Shown in pieces: positions 43,928 to 52,099 of a DNA stretch of 64,000 nucleotides. Position numbers and translations under genes: made by a program. The notes beneath the pieces were generated by a model. It did no database searches, was not told the DNA's origin, and worked only from the letters and a program-made list of their open reading frames with translations. The stretch covers positions 186,001-250,000 of the forward strand of contig NZ_JAOTPO010000005.1 of assembly GCF_029028005.1 (NCBI RefSeq), given 5' to 3'. This stretch comes from Alkalihalobacterium chitinilyticum. Its GTDB lineage: Bacteria; Bacillota; Bacilli; Bacillales; Bacillaceae_F. How positions within the stretch are numbered: the stretch's first letter is position 1; each line of letters opens with the position of its first letter.

Positions 43928-43979
43928 TATCACCCCTTGAACATACTCTTAGGTAAGGAGTTTTTTTAAAGGGGTGATA
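43928..43979 (+). promoter_or_regulatory. Inverted repeat covering the ribosome-binding site of the GerPC-like gene
   Basis: TATCACCCCTT (43928-43938) is perfectly complementary to AAGGGGTGATA (43969-43979). The second arm contains the Shine-Dalgarno sequence and the GTG of the next gene. In mRNA this 11-bp stem would hide the start site. Confidence 0.7.
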
Positions 43980-44603
43980 TTTATTTACTATTATTATCAA
44001 CGGCCATATTATTGCTATCGGAACTATTCGCCATACGCCTCTTATTATTGTCCGAAACAGTTGTGGGCGCAGCAACAATCCTACTACCGAAACTACAACC
44101 TAACTCAGATGAATAATAGGGCGTATCCAATGGTTCAATCAACCGGGATGAATGACTGGTCGGGAATGAACGAAATGTATCATATGAGTGATGAAATCCA
44201 TCATAATGAAGAAGAAAATAACGATCAAAACGAAGTGAAACCTAAGCTTCAAGTGAAGCCCCAGCTGCCTAACTTTTATCAAATACTTGAAGAACTGAAA
44301 GAAAAAGTAGAAAAGGTTGAGGAAGAAAACGACGAGCTAAAGGAAAAGATAGAAGACCTCCAACCGATTAACATCGAAAATATCAATTATAAAATTCAAG
44401 AATTAGCTGTTGAAGATTTATCGGGGACATTGAATATTGGAATAACAGCACTAACGGATCCGGAAAACTTAAAGAAATTATTGAAGGATTTTGAGGGCAT
44501 CAATGTAAATGATGTCGAAGAAAACGAAATGGAAATGGAAGAGCTAGAAAAATTGGATAACTTTGAAATCCAACCGAAACCTCCCAATCAGCCACCGCAA
44601 TAA
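43974..44603 (+). CDS. GerPC-like spore germination protein
   Basis: About 209 aa. A Tyr-rich N-terminus (YYYYQRPYYCYRNYSPYASYY) is followed by a long coiled coil (about 95-130, EELKEKVEKVEEENDELKEKI) and a C-terminal domain NINYKIQELAVEDLSGTLNIGIT, the GerPC-type end. Such proteins work with GerPA-F in the coat. The start is uncertain: GTG at 43974 is inside the ribosome-binding site, and an internal ATT is better spaced. Translation may be controlled by the hairpin. Confidence 0.75.
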   Translation: MIFIYYYYQRPYYCYRNYSPYASYYCPKQLWAQQQSYYRNYNLTQMNNRAYPMVQSTGMNDWSGMNEMYHMSDEIHHNEEENNDQNEVKPKLQVKPQLPNFYQILEELKEKVEKVEEENDELKEKIEDLQPINIENINYKIQELAVEDLSGTLNIGITALTDPENLKKLLKDFEGINVNDVEENEMEMEELEKLDNFEIQPKPPNQPPQ

Positions 44604-44688
44604 TTTTTAATGTAAAAGCTAATGTTAATTCCTTTAGATTTACATACTTATGCTTCCTTTGGTGGTATTGTTTAAGGAAATTATAAGT

Positions 44689-44726
44689 AAAACGCTAAGA
44701 GCATCATTTAGATGTCTTAGCGTTTT
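44689..44726. terminator. Bidirectional terminator
   Basis: AAAACGCTAAGA...TCTTAGCGTTTT perfect 12-bp stem between the GerPC-like gene and the YjcZ-like gene. Confidence 0.9.
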
Positions 44727-44763
44727 GGTGTTTTTAACTTGTAGTGGAAATTTCTAGTTTATT

Positions 44764-44850
44764 TTAGTACCAAGAAGCTCCGACGATAACAAGCAAGATG
44801 AAAAGCACGACGATTAAAGTAAAGCCGCCTACGCCATGTCCGTAACCCAT
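44764..44850 (-). CDS. YjcZ-family sporulation miniprotein (28 aa)
   Basis: 28 aa: a Gly-rich start MGYGHGVGGF and a single hydrophobic helix LIVVLFILLVIVGASWY. This is the YjcZ pattern, tiny membrane proteins expressed late in sporulation and of unknown function. AAGGGTGGTG precedes the ATG. Other members lie at 47362 and 54898. Confidence 0.85.
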   Translation of the reverse strand: MGYGHGVGGFTLIVVLFILLVIVGASWY

Positions 44851-45037
44851 TCTTAACACCACCCTTCCCTTTTACTACTAACACCCTATGCAAAAACACC
44901 AAAAATGGTTTAGACACTTGAACAGGTTTCTAAATAGTTTCAGTTAGGACGGTTAAATTACGCCTTCAGAAACTGCAAAATGTATTGCCATAAAGGACAA
45001 TACATTTGCTGTAGTTTTTTTAACTTTAGCCCGTTTC

Positions 45038-45325
45038 TTATTCCATATCTAACATATCTTCTACAAACTGTGGGTCAGCAAGTAATGAACCCAATAAGGA
45101 TTGACAACCATGTAGACACTGTGTCCACCCTATCATTCCGGGTTGAAAGCCAAACGCAAGGCATTGCTGATAACAATGTTGTATCGTATGGTTTTGTTGG
45201 TGAAACTTTGGCAGCTCTACTTTGTGTGGATTAAAAGGATGCCAAGGGATCGCGTACAAACCGAGAGATTGGTTAGGAATTCTTCTCTTTGTTGGAAACG
45301 GAGCGATATATGGATGAAAAGACAT
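45038..45325 (-). CDS. Cys-containing hypothetical protein, possible coat protein
   Basis: 95 aa, beginning MSFHPYIAPFPTKRRIPNQS. The second half has two CxxxC pairs (HCYQQC, QCLHGC). No signal peptide or membrane helix. AGAGGAG lies 10 nt before the ATG. Proline, histidine and cysteine content plus the neighbourhood suggest a spore-coat protein, but no family is recognised. Confidence 0.6.
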   Translation of the reverse strand: MSFHPYIAPFPTKRRIPNQSLGLYAIPWHPFNPHKVELPKFHQQNHTIQHCYQQCLAFGFQPGMIGWTQCLHGCQSLLGSLLADPQFVEDMLDME

Positions 45326-45384
45326 TGTGCATAAACTCCTCTTAAAGGTCTTATTCGATAGTCTATGTGATCTCGTACACTTTG

Positions 45385-45873
45385 TTACTGATTTACACTA
45401 CCGGTTTCGTTTATATTACGTTTTCTCGTCCGGAAGTAAAAAATGAGCGAGATCAGAACAAACACCATGAACACAGCGCCACCGATTATCCAGCGGTGTG
45501 GGTCTGATCGAACAACAACATCCTCCCCAACGGTCCATTCGGTACGGTGACCGAGACCATCTGTAGCTACAAAAAAGTGCGCATCATTATGATCAAAATA
45601 GAATGCACCCTGTTCGTCTAAAGGGCCACTATCTATCTCATTGCCTTTTTCATCGTAAACGGTAACGACTGTTCGAGTCGAGAAGCTCCCGTCTTCATAG
45701 AGAACCTTCAGTGCCCCATCGTCATCTCCAGGAATGATGATCATTTTATGAGCAGATACCGTATGAAAACCAATAAACAGGAAGAAAAAAATCATTAGCG
45801 TACAAGTCCAAATAGGTCTAATAACGTACCCCTTCTTTCTTTGTAAGGTAAAAGATGAAAAGGAGGCTGTCAT
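45385..45873 (-). CDS. NikL-like exported protein, probable Ni/Co uptake accessory
   Basis: 162 aa. A basic N-terminus and signal helix (TCTLMIFFFLFIGFHTVSA) end with HKMIIIPG, so the mature protein begins with a His. An Ig-like domain follows (YDEKGNEIDSGPLDEQGAFYF) and a C-terminal membrane anchor (IIGGAVFMVFVLISLIFYF) with a basic tail. This is the layout of NikL-type subunits found with CbiM/CbiQ importers. Its ATG sits in the loop of a hairpin (45863-45886) whose stem holds the ribosome-binding site. Confidence 0.7.
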   Translation of the reverse strand: MTASFSSFTLQRKKGYVIRPIWTCTLMIFFFLFIGFHTVSAHKMIIIPGDDDGALKVLYEDGSFSTRTVVTVYDEKGNEIDSGPLDEQGAFYFDHNDAHFFVATDGLGHRTEWTVGEDVVVRSDPHRWIIGGAVFMVFVLISLIFYFRTRKRNINETGSVNQ

Positions 45874-45886
45874 TAGAAGCAGCCTC
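45863..45886 (-). promoter_or_regulatory. Hairpin enclosing the start codon of the NikL-like gene
   Basis: On the minus strand GAGGCTG-CTTCTAATGA-CAGCCTC followed by CTTTTC. The first arm supplies the GAGG ribosome-binding site and the ATG is in the loop. It begins 14 nt after the stop codon of the His-rich lipoprotein gene, so it may serve as a terminator or as a translational coupling device. Confidence 0.65.
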
Positions 45887-45899
45887 GTGGTGAATAACT

Positions 45900-46586
45900 T
45901 TAATGGTCGTGATCGTGTTCATCTTCATGCTCATGTTCGTGGTCGTCGTGATCATGTCCGTGATTATGTCCTTCAAACTGGCTTACATTTTCTGAAGTTA
46001 TTTCTTCGTTGTTCTCATTGAAAATTTCCAGATCGAATTCTTCAGCATCGTGTTCTAAATAAAGAGCATATAGACCGCTTTTGGTGATCGTGAAGGTGAA
46101 TGTCGTTTCGTCTTCGTTTAGAGGCAACAAATATACATACTCATGTTTTGCTTCAAACGCTTGTTCTTCGTTCACTTCTTCTGCAGCAGCTTCCATCAAG
46201 TGGGCAGCGTGATGATCCAAATCATGAATATTGCTATTTTCCATAATGAATGCAATCAGCATGGTTTCATCGCCATGTTCATTTTTATTTAGCTTTAGAG
46301 TATATGTACCTTCTGCTAAATCGTAGCTTCCGCGCCATTCAAACGGTAATTCATGATGGTGATCGATTCCTTCGTTTTCTTCCTCGTATTCATCTAGTTC
46401 ATCCATCTCTGTGTCTTCATTTTCAATGGGCTCTTCGTCTTCTTCTGAAGGAAGTTCTTGCTGGAGAGTTTCCTCCTCATTGGCTGCAGCGTCTTCGATC
46501 GTCTCCGTCACGTCATCGTTGTTGTTGCAAGCAATTAGACTACTCGTAATCAATCCGCAAATCATCAATAGTTTAAATTTCCTCAT
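45900..46586 (-). CDS. Histidine- and acid-rich metal-binding lipoprotein
   Basis: 228 aa. The signal peptide ends in the lipobox SLIAC. A Glu/Asp-rich linker leads to a beta-sandwich-like domain (GIDHHHELPFEWRGSYDLAEGTYTLKLN), and the protein ends in a long run of His and Asp (GHNHGHDHDDHEHEH). It should sit on the outer membrane face and capture Ni, Co, Zn or Cu. It is 26 bp upstream of the NikL-like gene on the same strand, supporting a joint metal-uptake role. ATG 46586 follows GGGGGGAAG. Confidence 0.8.
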   Translation of the reverse strand: MRKFKLLMICGLITSSLIACNNNDDVTETIEDAAANEEETLQQELPSEEDEEPIENEDTEMDELDEYEEENEGIDHHHELPFEWRGSYDLAEGTYTLKLNKNEHGDETMLIAFIMENSNIHDLDHHAAHLMEAAAEEVNEEQAFEAKHEYVYLLPLNEDETTFTFTITKSGLYALYLEHDAEEFDLEIFNENNEEITSENVSQFEGHNHGHDHDDHEHEHEDEHDHDH

Positions 46587-46747
46587 GTCTTCCCCCCACA
46601 AATAATCAATACACTTTCATATTTATGAGCAGAAGTTATAATTTATCATTAAAACCCTTCTGAGTCGCGAGATTTTATGTAGATGTAATTCTGTACTAGC
46701 CATATTATGTTTAACGTGTAAAAGAGCCAGCTATAAGACAAGCTGAC

Positions 46748-47179
46748 TCATTCATCATCTAAATTTTTAATGTGGACTTTTTGTCTCAATTGATTTGGAC
46801 GAATCAATCGATGTAAATGGATCACTAATAAACCACGTTGGAAAGCTGCGTCCATTTTATCTTCACGCACCGGAAACGGCAACTCGATCGTTCGCTTAAA
46901 TGGACCTTGTGGAAACTCTTCTTGAATTAAGCGATAACCATTAAAGTTTGAGTGAATCGTTCCTCTTACTTCTAATGTTCTTTCATAAGTATAAATATCA
47001 ACATCCTCTAACTTTAAGCCGGGTAAGGCGAATACACATAAAAGTTCATTTCCGTTCTCATAAATGTTCACCTTTGTACCGACATTTTGAAAGTTGATCT
47101 GGTCAAAGTTGGAGAAAAAATCATCTCCAAGAAACTTCGGTATCATTTTTTGCCACCCATTTGGTAAATGATTATTCAC
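46748..47179 (-). CDS. Hsp20/alpha-crystallin family protein (spore coat type)
   Basis: 143 aa with an alpha-crystallin domain: ICVFALPGLKLEDVDIYTYERTLEVRGTIHS and ...FPQGPFKRTIELPFPVREDKMDAAFQRGLLVIHLHR. B. subtilis has Hsp20 relatives (CotM, CotP) in the spore coat. GTG start after GGGAGGG. A paralogue is at 50882 and a CATACTAATA box lies about 40 bp upstream. It is probably a coat chaperone-like protein. Confidence 0.85.
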   Translation of the reverse strand: MNNHLPNGWQKMIPKFLGDDFFSNFDQINFQNVGTKVNIYENGNELLCVFALPGLKLEDVDIYTYERTLEVRGTIHSNFNGYRLIQEEFPQGPFKRTIELPFPVREDKMDAAFQRGLLVIHLHRLIRPNQLRQKVHIKNLDDE

Positions 47180-47314
47180 TTCAATCCCTCCCTGTTCTTC
47201 CTTATAAGTATTAGTATGTTGTTTATTTGGGCTGGTGCCTGTACGTCATATAGGTAAAAAACCTAATACATTTTTAAAATATAGGCAAAACCCCAAACAC
47301 TTTCTTCTATTTTT

Positions 47315-47323
47315 CATACGATA
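47315..47323 (+). promoter_or_regulatory. Sigma-K-like -10 box of YjcZ gene
   Basis: CATACGATA fits CATANNNTA, with a CACTTT -35-like element 17 nt upstream, 38 bp before the start of the 47362 gene. Confidence 0.6.
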
Positions 47324-47361
47324 CTACTGACAGCATTTGAGAGTTCAAAGGAGGTAGCAAA

Positions 47362-47457
47362 ATGGGCGCACATGTAGGAGCAGGACTAGGAGGATTTGCA
47401 TTAGTTGTTGTATTGTTTATCCTATTAGTGATCATCGGGGCTTCATACGTTTGTTAA
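47362..47457 (+). CDS. YjcZ-family sporulation miniprotein (31 aa)
   Basis: 31 aa: MGAHVGAGLGGF then a hydrophobic helix ALVVVLFILLVIIGASYVC. AAAGGAGG is ideally spaced before the ATG and a sigma-K-like box precedes it. It is shorter than ordinary gene-finding limits. Confidence 0.88.
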   Translation: MGAHVGAGLGGFALVVVLFILLVIIGASYVC

Positions 47458-47620
47458 ACGATGAAGTACGGAATGGCTAAGTTAGAAATGTAATGAGGAT
47501 TGCCCTTAAATGCTGCTTCTATGTATTTAAGGGTAATCTTATGTTAACGGTGGTACTGTAAAATCAATGGTAAGTGCCTTTTGAAGATATAATTAAATAG
47601 GATAGTAAAAACACATATAA

Positions 47621-47650
47621 AAGCTCAGAGTCTACAGAAACTCTGAGCTT
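47621..47650 (-). terminator. Terminator of LysM gene
   Basis: AAGCTCAGAG...CTCTGAGCTT with TTTTATATG on the minus strand, 12 bp after the stop. Confidence 0.8.
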
Positions 47651-47662
47651 AAAAGTTTTCGT

Positions 47663-48187
47663 TTAATAGTATCTTTGCTGATTATACATGTATTGACCGT
47701 TCCAATTCGGGTACGTATGGTAGCCTGAATTGACTTGTGGTTGATAAGGGTATGCATAATTCGGGTATTGTTGGTAGTTCGCTTGATGCTGATTTTCTTG
47801 TGGAGCAGTTGCCTCACGTTGATCGGTTATGTTTGTTTCCTGTTCTTGACGTTGGTGAATGGACTCCCAACCATAATAGCCTGGCGTAAGAGTTGTATGG
47901 CTCCCATAGCCTAATGCATAATCTTGTGACGGCCATTGTGTATATTGTAATTGCACGTATTGTACCGGCTCCTCTGAAACGTGTGCACAGACATTTCCTT
48001 TGCCTCCATTGATGTCAGGCATCATGCCGCCCATCATTTGATCTGGGATAAACACTTGTGTTCCGGCCATAATGTTTGTAGGATCTTGAATATGTTTGTT
48101 CAGATCTAGCAACATATCAAGGTCTACCTTATAATGGTCCGCTAAAAGATACAACGTTTCTCCTGCCTGACAATGATGTGTTCTCAC
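47663..48187 (-). CDS. LysM-domain spore coat assembly-like protein
   Basis: 174 aa. An N-terminal LysM domain begins HHCQAGETLYLLADHYKVDLDMLLDLNKHI and ends AGTQVFIPDQ. A Gly/Met spacer and a Tyr/Gln/Pro-rich tail follow (YQQYPNYAYPYQPQ). This is the layout of SafA-like proteins that attach coat layers to the cortex. The start is GTG at 48187, 9 nt after GGGAGG. It is divergent from the GerP copy 2. Confidence 0.8.
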   Translation of the reverse strand: MRTHHCQAGETLYLLADHYKVDLDMLLDLNKHIQDPTNIMAGTQVFIPDQMMGGMMPDINGGKGNVCAHVSEEPVQYVQLQYTQWPSQDYALGYGSHTTLTPGYYGWESIHQRQEQETNITDQREATAPQENQHQANYQQYPNYAYPYQPQVNSGYHTYPNWNGQYMYNQQRYY

Positions 48188-48306
48188 GATTTTATTACCT
48201 CCCAATATTTAATACAACACTATATCTCTATTCAACCATTGGGTGTGTTGCCATCATATTTTTTAGGCAAATTGCTAGTGAACGAGTGTCATTCTTTTTT
48301 TTACAA

Positions 48307-48315
48307 CATACGATA
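48307..48315 (+). promoter_or_regulatory. Sigma-K-like promoter of GerP copy 2
   Basis: CATACGATA with GTGTCATTC 17 nt upstream, closely matching the promoter of copy 1. Confidence 0.6.
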
Positions 48316-48349
48316 TGGGTATCAAGGAAGTTAGGGGGAGATTATGTTC

Positions 48350-48571
48350 TTGACACATATGAATAACATACTTGGGATCAGAATCAATCAATCAGCAAAT
48401 AACGCTTCCATCAACTTCGGTAACGTAGTCCATAAAGGACACCAGGCAAACTCTAAGTTTAATAGCGGTTATTTACAACCTGGCGATGCGAACTTCAGTC
48501 CATTGCAGTTTAACAATGCAAATATTGCGAATGATCCTGATTTGATTGATCAACCTCAAGCACAAATATAA
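48350..48571 (+). CDS. GerPA/GerPF-family spore germination protein (copy 2)
   Basis: 73 aa. The TTG at 48350 is preferred: it lies 9 nt after GGGGGAG and gives exactly the same length as copy 1 (43406). Core NILGIRINQSANNASINFGNVV, tail GDANFSPLQFNNANI and DQPQAQI. It belongs to the same late-sporulation group, with its own promoter. An ATG 6 nt upstream is too near the ribosome-binding site. Confidence 0.85.
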   Translation: MTHMNNILGIRINQSANNASINFGNVVHKGHQANSKFNSGYLQPGDANFSPLQFNNANIANDPDLIDQPQAQI

Positions 48572-48606
48572 TTGTCCGTTTTGTCATCAAAAGGTGGGGA
48601 ATCGAT

Positions 48607-49443
48607 TTAATAATTGGCATTTTCTCTGGATTGCATGGCACTATAGAGCAAACGAACCGCTTCCTGTTCATTGATCGGTAACCGGTCCATTTCAAAATTA
48701 GGTATCATCCGAAATAACCTTGCAATTCTCGGCAAATGTAAATTTGCTTTTCTAATCGATTCCTCATCTACCAATAATTCAGGTCCGCCTGTCATTAATA
48801 CTTTTCCGTCTTTCATTAAAATGATGATGTCAGCCCATGACGCAGCGAAATCAACATCATGAGTCGATAAAATAATTGTTTTTCCCATAAAATTTAGTCC
48901 TTGTAAAAGACCAGCGACCTCATCCTGACCTTTAGGATCGAGATAAGCCATCGGTTCATCCAAAATAACGACATCTGGTTTCATTGCTAATATCCCTGCG
49001 ATGGCTACGCGTTTCTTTTGCCCATAGCTTAAGTGGTAGGGTGCTTTTGCTTTAAATTCCAACATACCGACTGACCCTAAAGCTACTTCGCATACTTCTT
49101 TTACTTCTTCTTCGGTTAAGCCTAAGTTCCTCGGCCCAAATTGGACATCCTCCCAGACCGTTCCTGAAAACACTTGGTCATCCGGGTCTTGAAAGACGAG
49201 CCCGACCTTCTGTCTGATCGTTTTTACGCTTTTCTTCGTTAAAGGTAGCCCCATAACGGATACGCTACCTTTTTGTGGTAATTTTAAGCCGTTAAAATGG
49301 TGTAGTAATGTAGACTTCCCTGCTCCATTCGGTCCTAATATAGCAACCTTTGAACCTATCGGGATTTGTAGAGAAAGTTCATCGATCGCCTTGGTTGAAT
49401 CTGGATATTCATAGGCTAAGTCTTGTATATCGATCGCATGCAT
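48607..49443 (-). CDS. cbiO: ECF transporter ATPase CbiO (nickel/cobalt)
   Basis: 278 aa ABC ATPase: Walker A GPNGAGKSTLL (about 38-48), Q-loop FQDPDDQVFSGTVWEDV (a CbiO/EcfA hallmark), signature LSYGQKKRVAIA, Walker B VVILDEPMAYLDP and H-loop STHD. It powers the CbiMQ membrane complex encoded 4 kb away at 53071 and 53739. It lies downstream of the guanidine-hydrolase-like gene on the same strand, with a terminator between. Separate location of cbiO and cbiMQ is unusual. Confidence 0.9.
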   Translation of the reverse strand: MHAIDIQDLAYEYPDSTKAIDELSLQIPIGSKVAILGPNGAGKSTLLHHFNGLKLPQKGSVSVMGLPLTKKSVKTIRQKVGLVFQDPDDQVFSGTVWEDVQFGPRNLGLTEEEVKEVCEVALGSVGMLEFKAKAPYHLSYGQKKRVAIAGILAMKPDVVILDEPMAYLDPKGQDEVAGLLQGLNFMGKTIILSTHDVDFAASWADIIILMKDGKVLMTGGPELLVDEESIRKANLHLPRIARLFRMIPNFEMDRLPINEQEAVRLLYSAMQSRENANY

Positions 49444-49540
49444 TCATTTGCCCTCCCTTCTACAATATTTGTATTCACCCTGAACGGTAACATAACTTTA
49501 AAGCTGGAAAATGAACAGGCTGTTTACTTTATATAGGAAA

Positions 49541-49562
49541 AGGCCGGCTGCTTCACCGGCCC
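49541..49562 (-). terminator. Terminator of ureohydrolase gene
   Basis: AGGGCCGGTGAAGCAGCCGGCCT followed by TTTCC on the minus strand. Confidence 0.8.
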
Positions 49563-49568
49563 TCTTTA

Positions 49569-50732
49569 TTATGTGAATTTTTTACCTAACTTTCCTGCAT
49601 CTACCATAGATGCTAACACATCGGCGATACAACGTGTTCCTAGTAGTGCGGTTTGATCACTTACATCGTATGGAGGTGAAACTTCTACCAGTTCCATTCC
49701 ACAAATTCCTTCTCTAGCGACAAGATCTAAGAACTTCAGCCCTTCACGAGGTAAAAATCCGCCTGGTTCTGGCCAGCCTGTTCCTGGTACAAACCCTGCA
49801 TCAAAACTATCAATATCAACACTTAAGTAAACGGCTTTTGCTCCGCCTTGCCATGCTTTCTCAAGTGCAATTTCAGCGACTTTCTCTACTCCTAATCTTT
49901 CAATATCGAAAATGGAGATTGCTGTAGTATTCAGCTTCCGAACATTTTGAACCGATTCCCTTGGAACTTGCCAACCACCAATACCGACTTGAACTAAGTT
50001 TTCAGGCGGTGCATTTGGAATATTTGTAGCATGGAACCAAGGTGTTGTATGCATTCGTTCATCCATATCAGTTTCTTGTAGATCTAAGTGGCGGTCCATA
50101 TGGATAATACCGACTTTTTCACCGAGAACATCGGCTATCGCACGAACACATGGATAACCAATCGCATGGTCCCCGCCTAACATGACCGGTAAGGTACCTT
50201 GGGCAAAAACATGAGAAACGGCTTTGTAAATTTGGTCAAAACTTTTTTCGATATTTGCAATGGTAAATACATCACCAACGTCACACATATTTAAGGATTC
50301 TGCTAAATCTACACCTTTTTCATAACTATAACTCGTGTAGAGCTTTGAGATTCGTCTCATCGCTTCAGGACCAAACCGGGCACCTGCACGGTAAGTCGTT
50401 CCAATATCAAATGGGACACCGATAAAGGCCACATCATATTCTCCAACTCTACGAACATCTTCTAAAAATGGGGATCTTAAAAACGTAGGGATCCCTGCGT
50501 AGGCTGGACGAGGCTCTCTTGTAAAGGTGGATATCGTCCGGTCTCCAATGGAAGGAGCCGCTTCTAAACCGTACTCGACAGATCTTCTTAGAATTTTTTG
50601 ATTTTCTACTTCTGGTATCTTTGCTTCTTTTTCCGCCTGTTCGATACCGAGTAAGTCTGTCGTTCGTTCACTTTCCAGGGCTTTTTTCTGTCTGTAGCTT
50701 AACCCGTGGTTATCAAAAAAACCCACTAACAT
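49569..50732 (-). CDS. gdmH: Arginase-superfamily hydrolase, probable Ni-dependent guanidine hydrolase (GdmH-like)
   Basis: About 387 aa. The metal-binding motifs of ureohydrolases are complete: GGDHAIG, HMDRHLDLQ (Asp-His-Asp) and VDIDSFDAGFVPG. It is about 90 aa longer than agmatinase SpeB and has features I recall from guanidine hydrolase: GDRTISTFTREPRPA, HTTPWFHATN, IGIGGWQVPRE and GTGWPEPGGFLPRE. GdmH splits guanidine to urea and ammonia with Ni2+. The neighbouring Ni/Co importer genes agree. The start is uncertain: ATG 50732 or GTG 50726 after GGTGG. No guanidine riboswitch is seen upstream. Confidence 0.75.
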   Translation of the reverse strand: MLVGFFDNHGLSYRQKKALESERTTDLLGIEQAEKEAKIPEVENQKILRRSVEYGLEAAPSIGDRTISTFTREPRPAYAGIPTFLRSPFLEDVRRVGEYDVAFIGVPFDIGTTYRAGARFGPEAMRRISKLYTSYSYEKGVDLAESLNMCDVGDVFTIANIEKSFDQIYKAVSHVFAQGTLPVMLGGDHAIGYPCVRAIADVLGEKVGIIHMDRHLDLQETDMDERMHTTPWFHATNIPNAPPENLVQVGIGGWQVPRESVQNVRKLNTTAISIFDIERLGVEKVAEIALEKAWQGGAKAVYLSVDIDSFDAGFVPGTGWPEPGGFLPREGLKFLDLVAREGICGMELVEVSPPYDVSDQTALLGTRCIADVLASMVDAGKLGKKFT

Positions 50733-50881
50733 CACCACCGTTTTTTGAATTTCTGAGTTGCTGGTTCGTCTTTGCTCTACCTATTCATCCATACTTTGAC
50801 ATTATATTCTTTAAAAATTTTTCCATACCAACTATTAAAAAATAGTATGAGCCTAACAAGTTGATTTTTAGCAGGAAAAGC

Positions 50882-51295
50882 TTAGTTTAACTTTGTCTTT
50901 CTTGATTTGGATTGAGGTTTCCGTTGTAAGTACACCGACAGTAATCCTCTTTCATAATTATATTGAACATTTTCCTCTAAAACAGGGTATGGTAATTCAA
51001 TCGTTCGTTTGATTGGACCTTGTAGGATTCCCTCTTGAACTAATCGAAAGTCACGATCATCGACAAATAAGGTCCCTCTCAATTCTAATAGATTATGTTC
51101 TACGTAAATATCAATCTCTTCTTCTTTAAGCCCTGGTAAGGCAAAGGTACAAATCAGTTCCTTCCCTGATTCGTAAATATTTGCGAGGACTTCCGCATGG
51201 TTTTTGACGAATGCCGGAAATTCTTGTGAAAAATCTTCACCTAACAAATCATGAACGGAACGATCCCAATTCGTCGTTATACCCGATTTATTCAT
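50882..51295 (-). CDS. Hsp20/alpha-crystallin family protein (paralogue)
   Basis: 137 aa from the ATG at 51295, which follows a run of seven G. Alpha-crystallin blocks LICTFALPGLKEEEIDIYVEHNLLELRGTL and ILQGPIKRTIELPYPV mirror the protein at 46748; the C-terminus is basic (RKPQSKSRKTKLN). CATACATATA about 27 bp upstream resembles a sigma-K -10 box. A spore-coat role is likely. Confidence 0.82.
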   Translation of the reverse strand: MNKSGITTNWDRSVHDLLGEDFSQEFPAFVKNHAEVLANIYESGKELICTFALPGLKEEEIDIYVEHNLLELRGTLFVDDRDFRLVQEGILQGPIKRTIELPYPVLEENVQYNYERGLLSVYLQRKPQSKSRKTKLN

Positions 51296-51334
51296 AAGAC
51301 CCCCCCTGTTCTTATTCACTTATATGTATGCCTA

Positions 51335-51462
51335 CTAGGTAACTGCCGTGCCTGTAATCCCTTTCAATAATCAAGTAATCTTAGTTGTCGTTTTTTACAA
51401 TATTTATATGTAAGGTGGATGGACTCACCTCATCATAAAGATCTAGGTAAATGCCGTGCCGG
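51335..51462. repeat. Two 20-bp direct repeats between hsp20 and yppG-like genes
   Basis: CTAGGTAACTGCCGTGCCTG-T (51335-51354) and CTAGGTAAATGCCGTGCCGG-T (51443-51462) differ at two positions and are 108 bp apart. They are in the divergent promoter region of two likely spore genes. Confidence 0.7.
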
Positions 51463-51536
51463 TGGTTTAGTGGGACGAATAACTTATGTTAATGGACGAT
51501 TTCATTATATGAAAAATGATAAGTTAGGAGGATCTT

Positions 51537-52088
51537 ATGTTTCCATTTGGTAGAAGGCAATTTGAGCGGAACTTTGGAAACCATCCGTCTGGTTTTAATC
51601 CATTCAGTCCTAATCCAATGGGCTTTAACCCGTTTGATTTTTCCAATCAAATGTATCAACAGCAAAATCCTTTCCAGTCTGGATTTTTTAATAATTCACC
51701 CTTTCAACAAATGCAGCAACCATTAGGAGGAGGTTTCGGTCAACCTAATCCTGGTCCATTACAGCAACTACTTGGCTTAGGTCAACCTAATCCAGGCCCG
51801 ATGCAGTCACAGTCAGTTCACCCTAATCCTGGTCCGATGCAATCATTAGGTCAACACAATCCAAATGCAATGATGCCGTTTCAAGGTCAACCGAACCAAG
51901 CTCAAATGAATCCGTTTCAAGCTCAGCAATTTCTTGGCCCTGGCCAACATCCTCAAGGATTACAATCTCTATTTAAAAATGATAAAGGACAATATGATTT
52001 AGCGAAAATTGGTAATGGTGTTCAACAAGTAATGGGTGTTGTCAATCAAGTCAGCCCGCTTATGAAGATGTTTGGTATCATGAGATAA
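51537..52088 (+). CDS. YppG-like spore coat protein
   Basis: 183 aa. Begins MFPFGRRQFERNFGNHPSGF; the middle is Gln/Pro/Asn/Gly/Met-rich with repeats of GQPNPGPMQS type (residues 65-115). The C-terminus SLFKNDKGQYDLAKIGNGVQ followed by VVNQVSPLMKMFGI is the conserved YppG ending. YppG is a coat protein in B. subtilis. AGGAGG precedes the ATG. It is longer than B. subtilis YppG because of the repeats. Confidence 0.82.
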   Translation: MFPFGRRQFERNFGNHPSGFNPFSPNPMGFNPFDFSNQMYQQQNPFQSGFFNNSPFQQMQQPLGGGFGQPNPGPLQQLLGLGQPNPGPMQSQSVHPNPGPMQSLGQHNPNAMMPFQGQPNQAQMNPFQAQQFLGPGQHPQGLQSLFKNDKGQYDLAKIGNGVQQVMGVVNQVSPLMKMFGIMR

Positions 52089-52099
52089 TAACCGTCTAG

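Noticed and set aside
48607-49443. Operon of gdmH-like and cbiO genes
   Set aside because: Same strand and only 125 bp apart, but a strong terminator (49541-49562) lies between them, so a shared transcript is not claimed.
50733-50881. Guanidine (ykkC-type) riboswitch upstream of the guanidine-hydrolase-like gene
   Set aside because: The conserved guanidine-I, II and III blocks could not be found in either strand of this interval.
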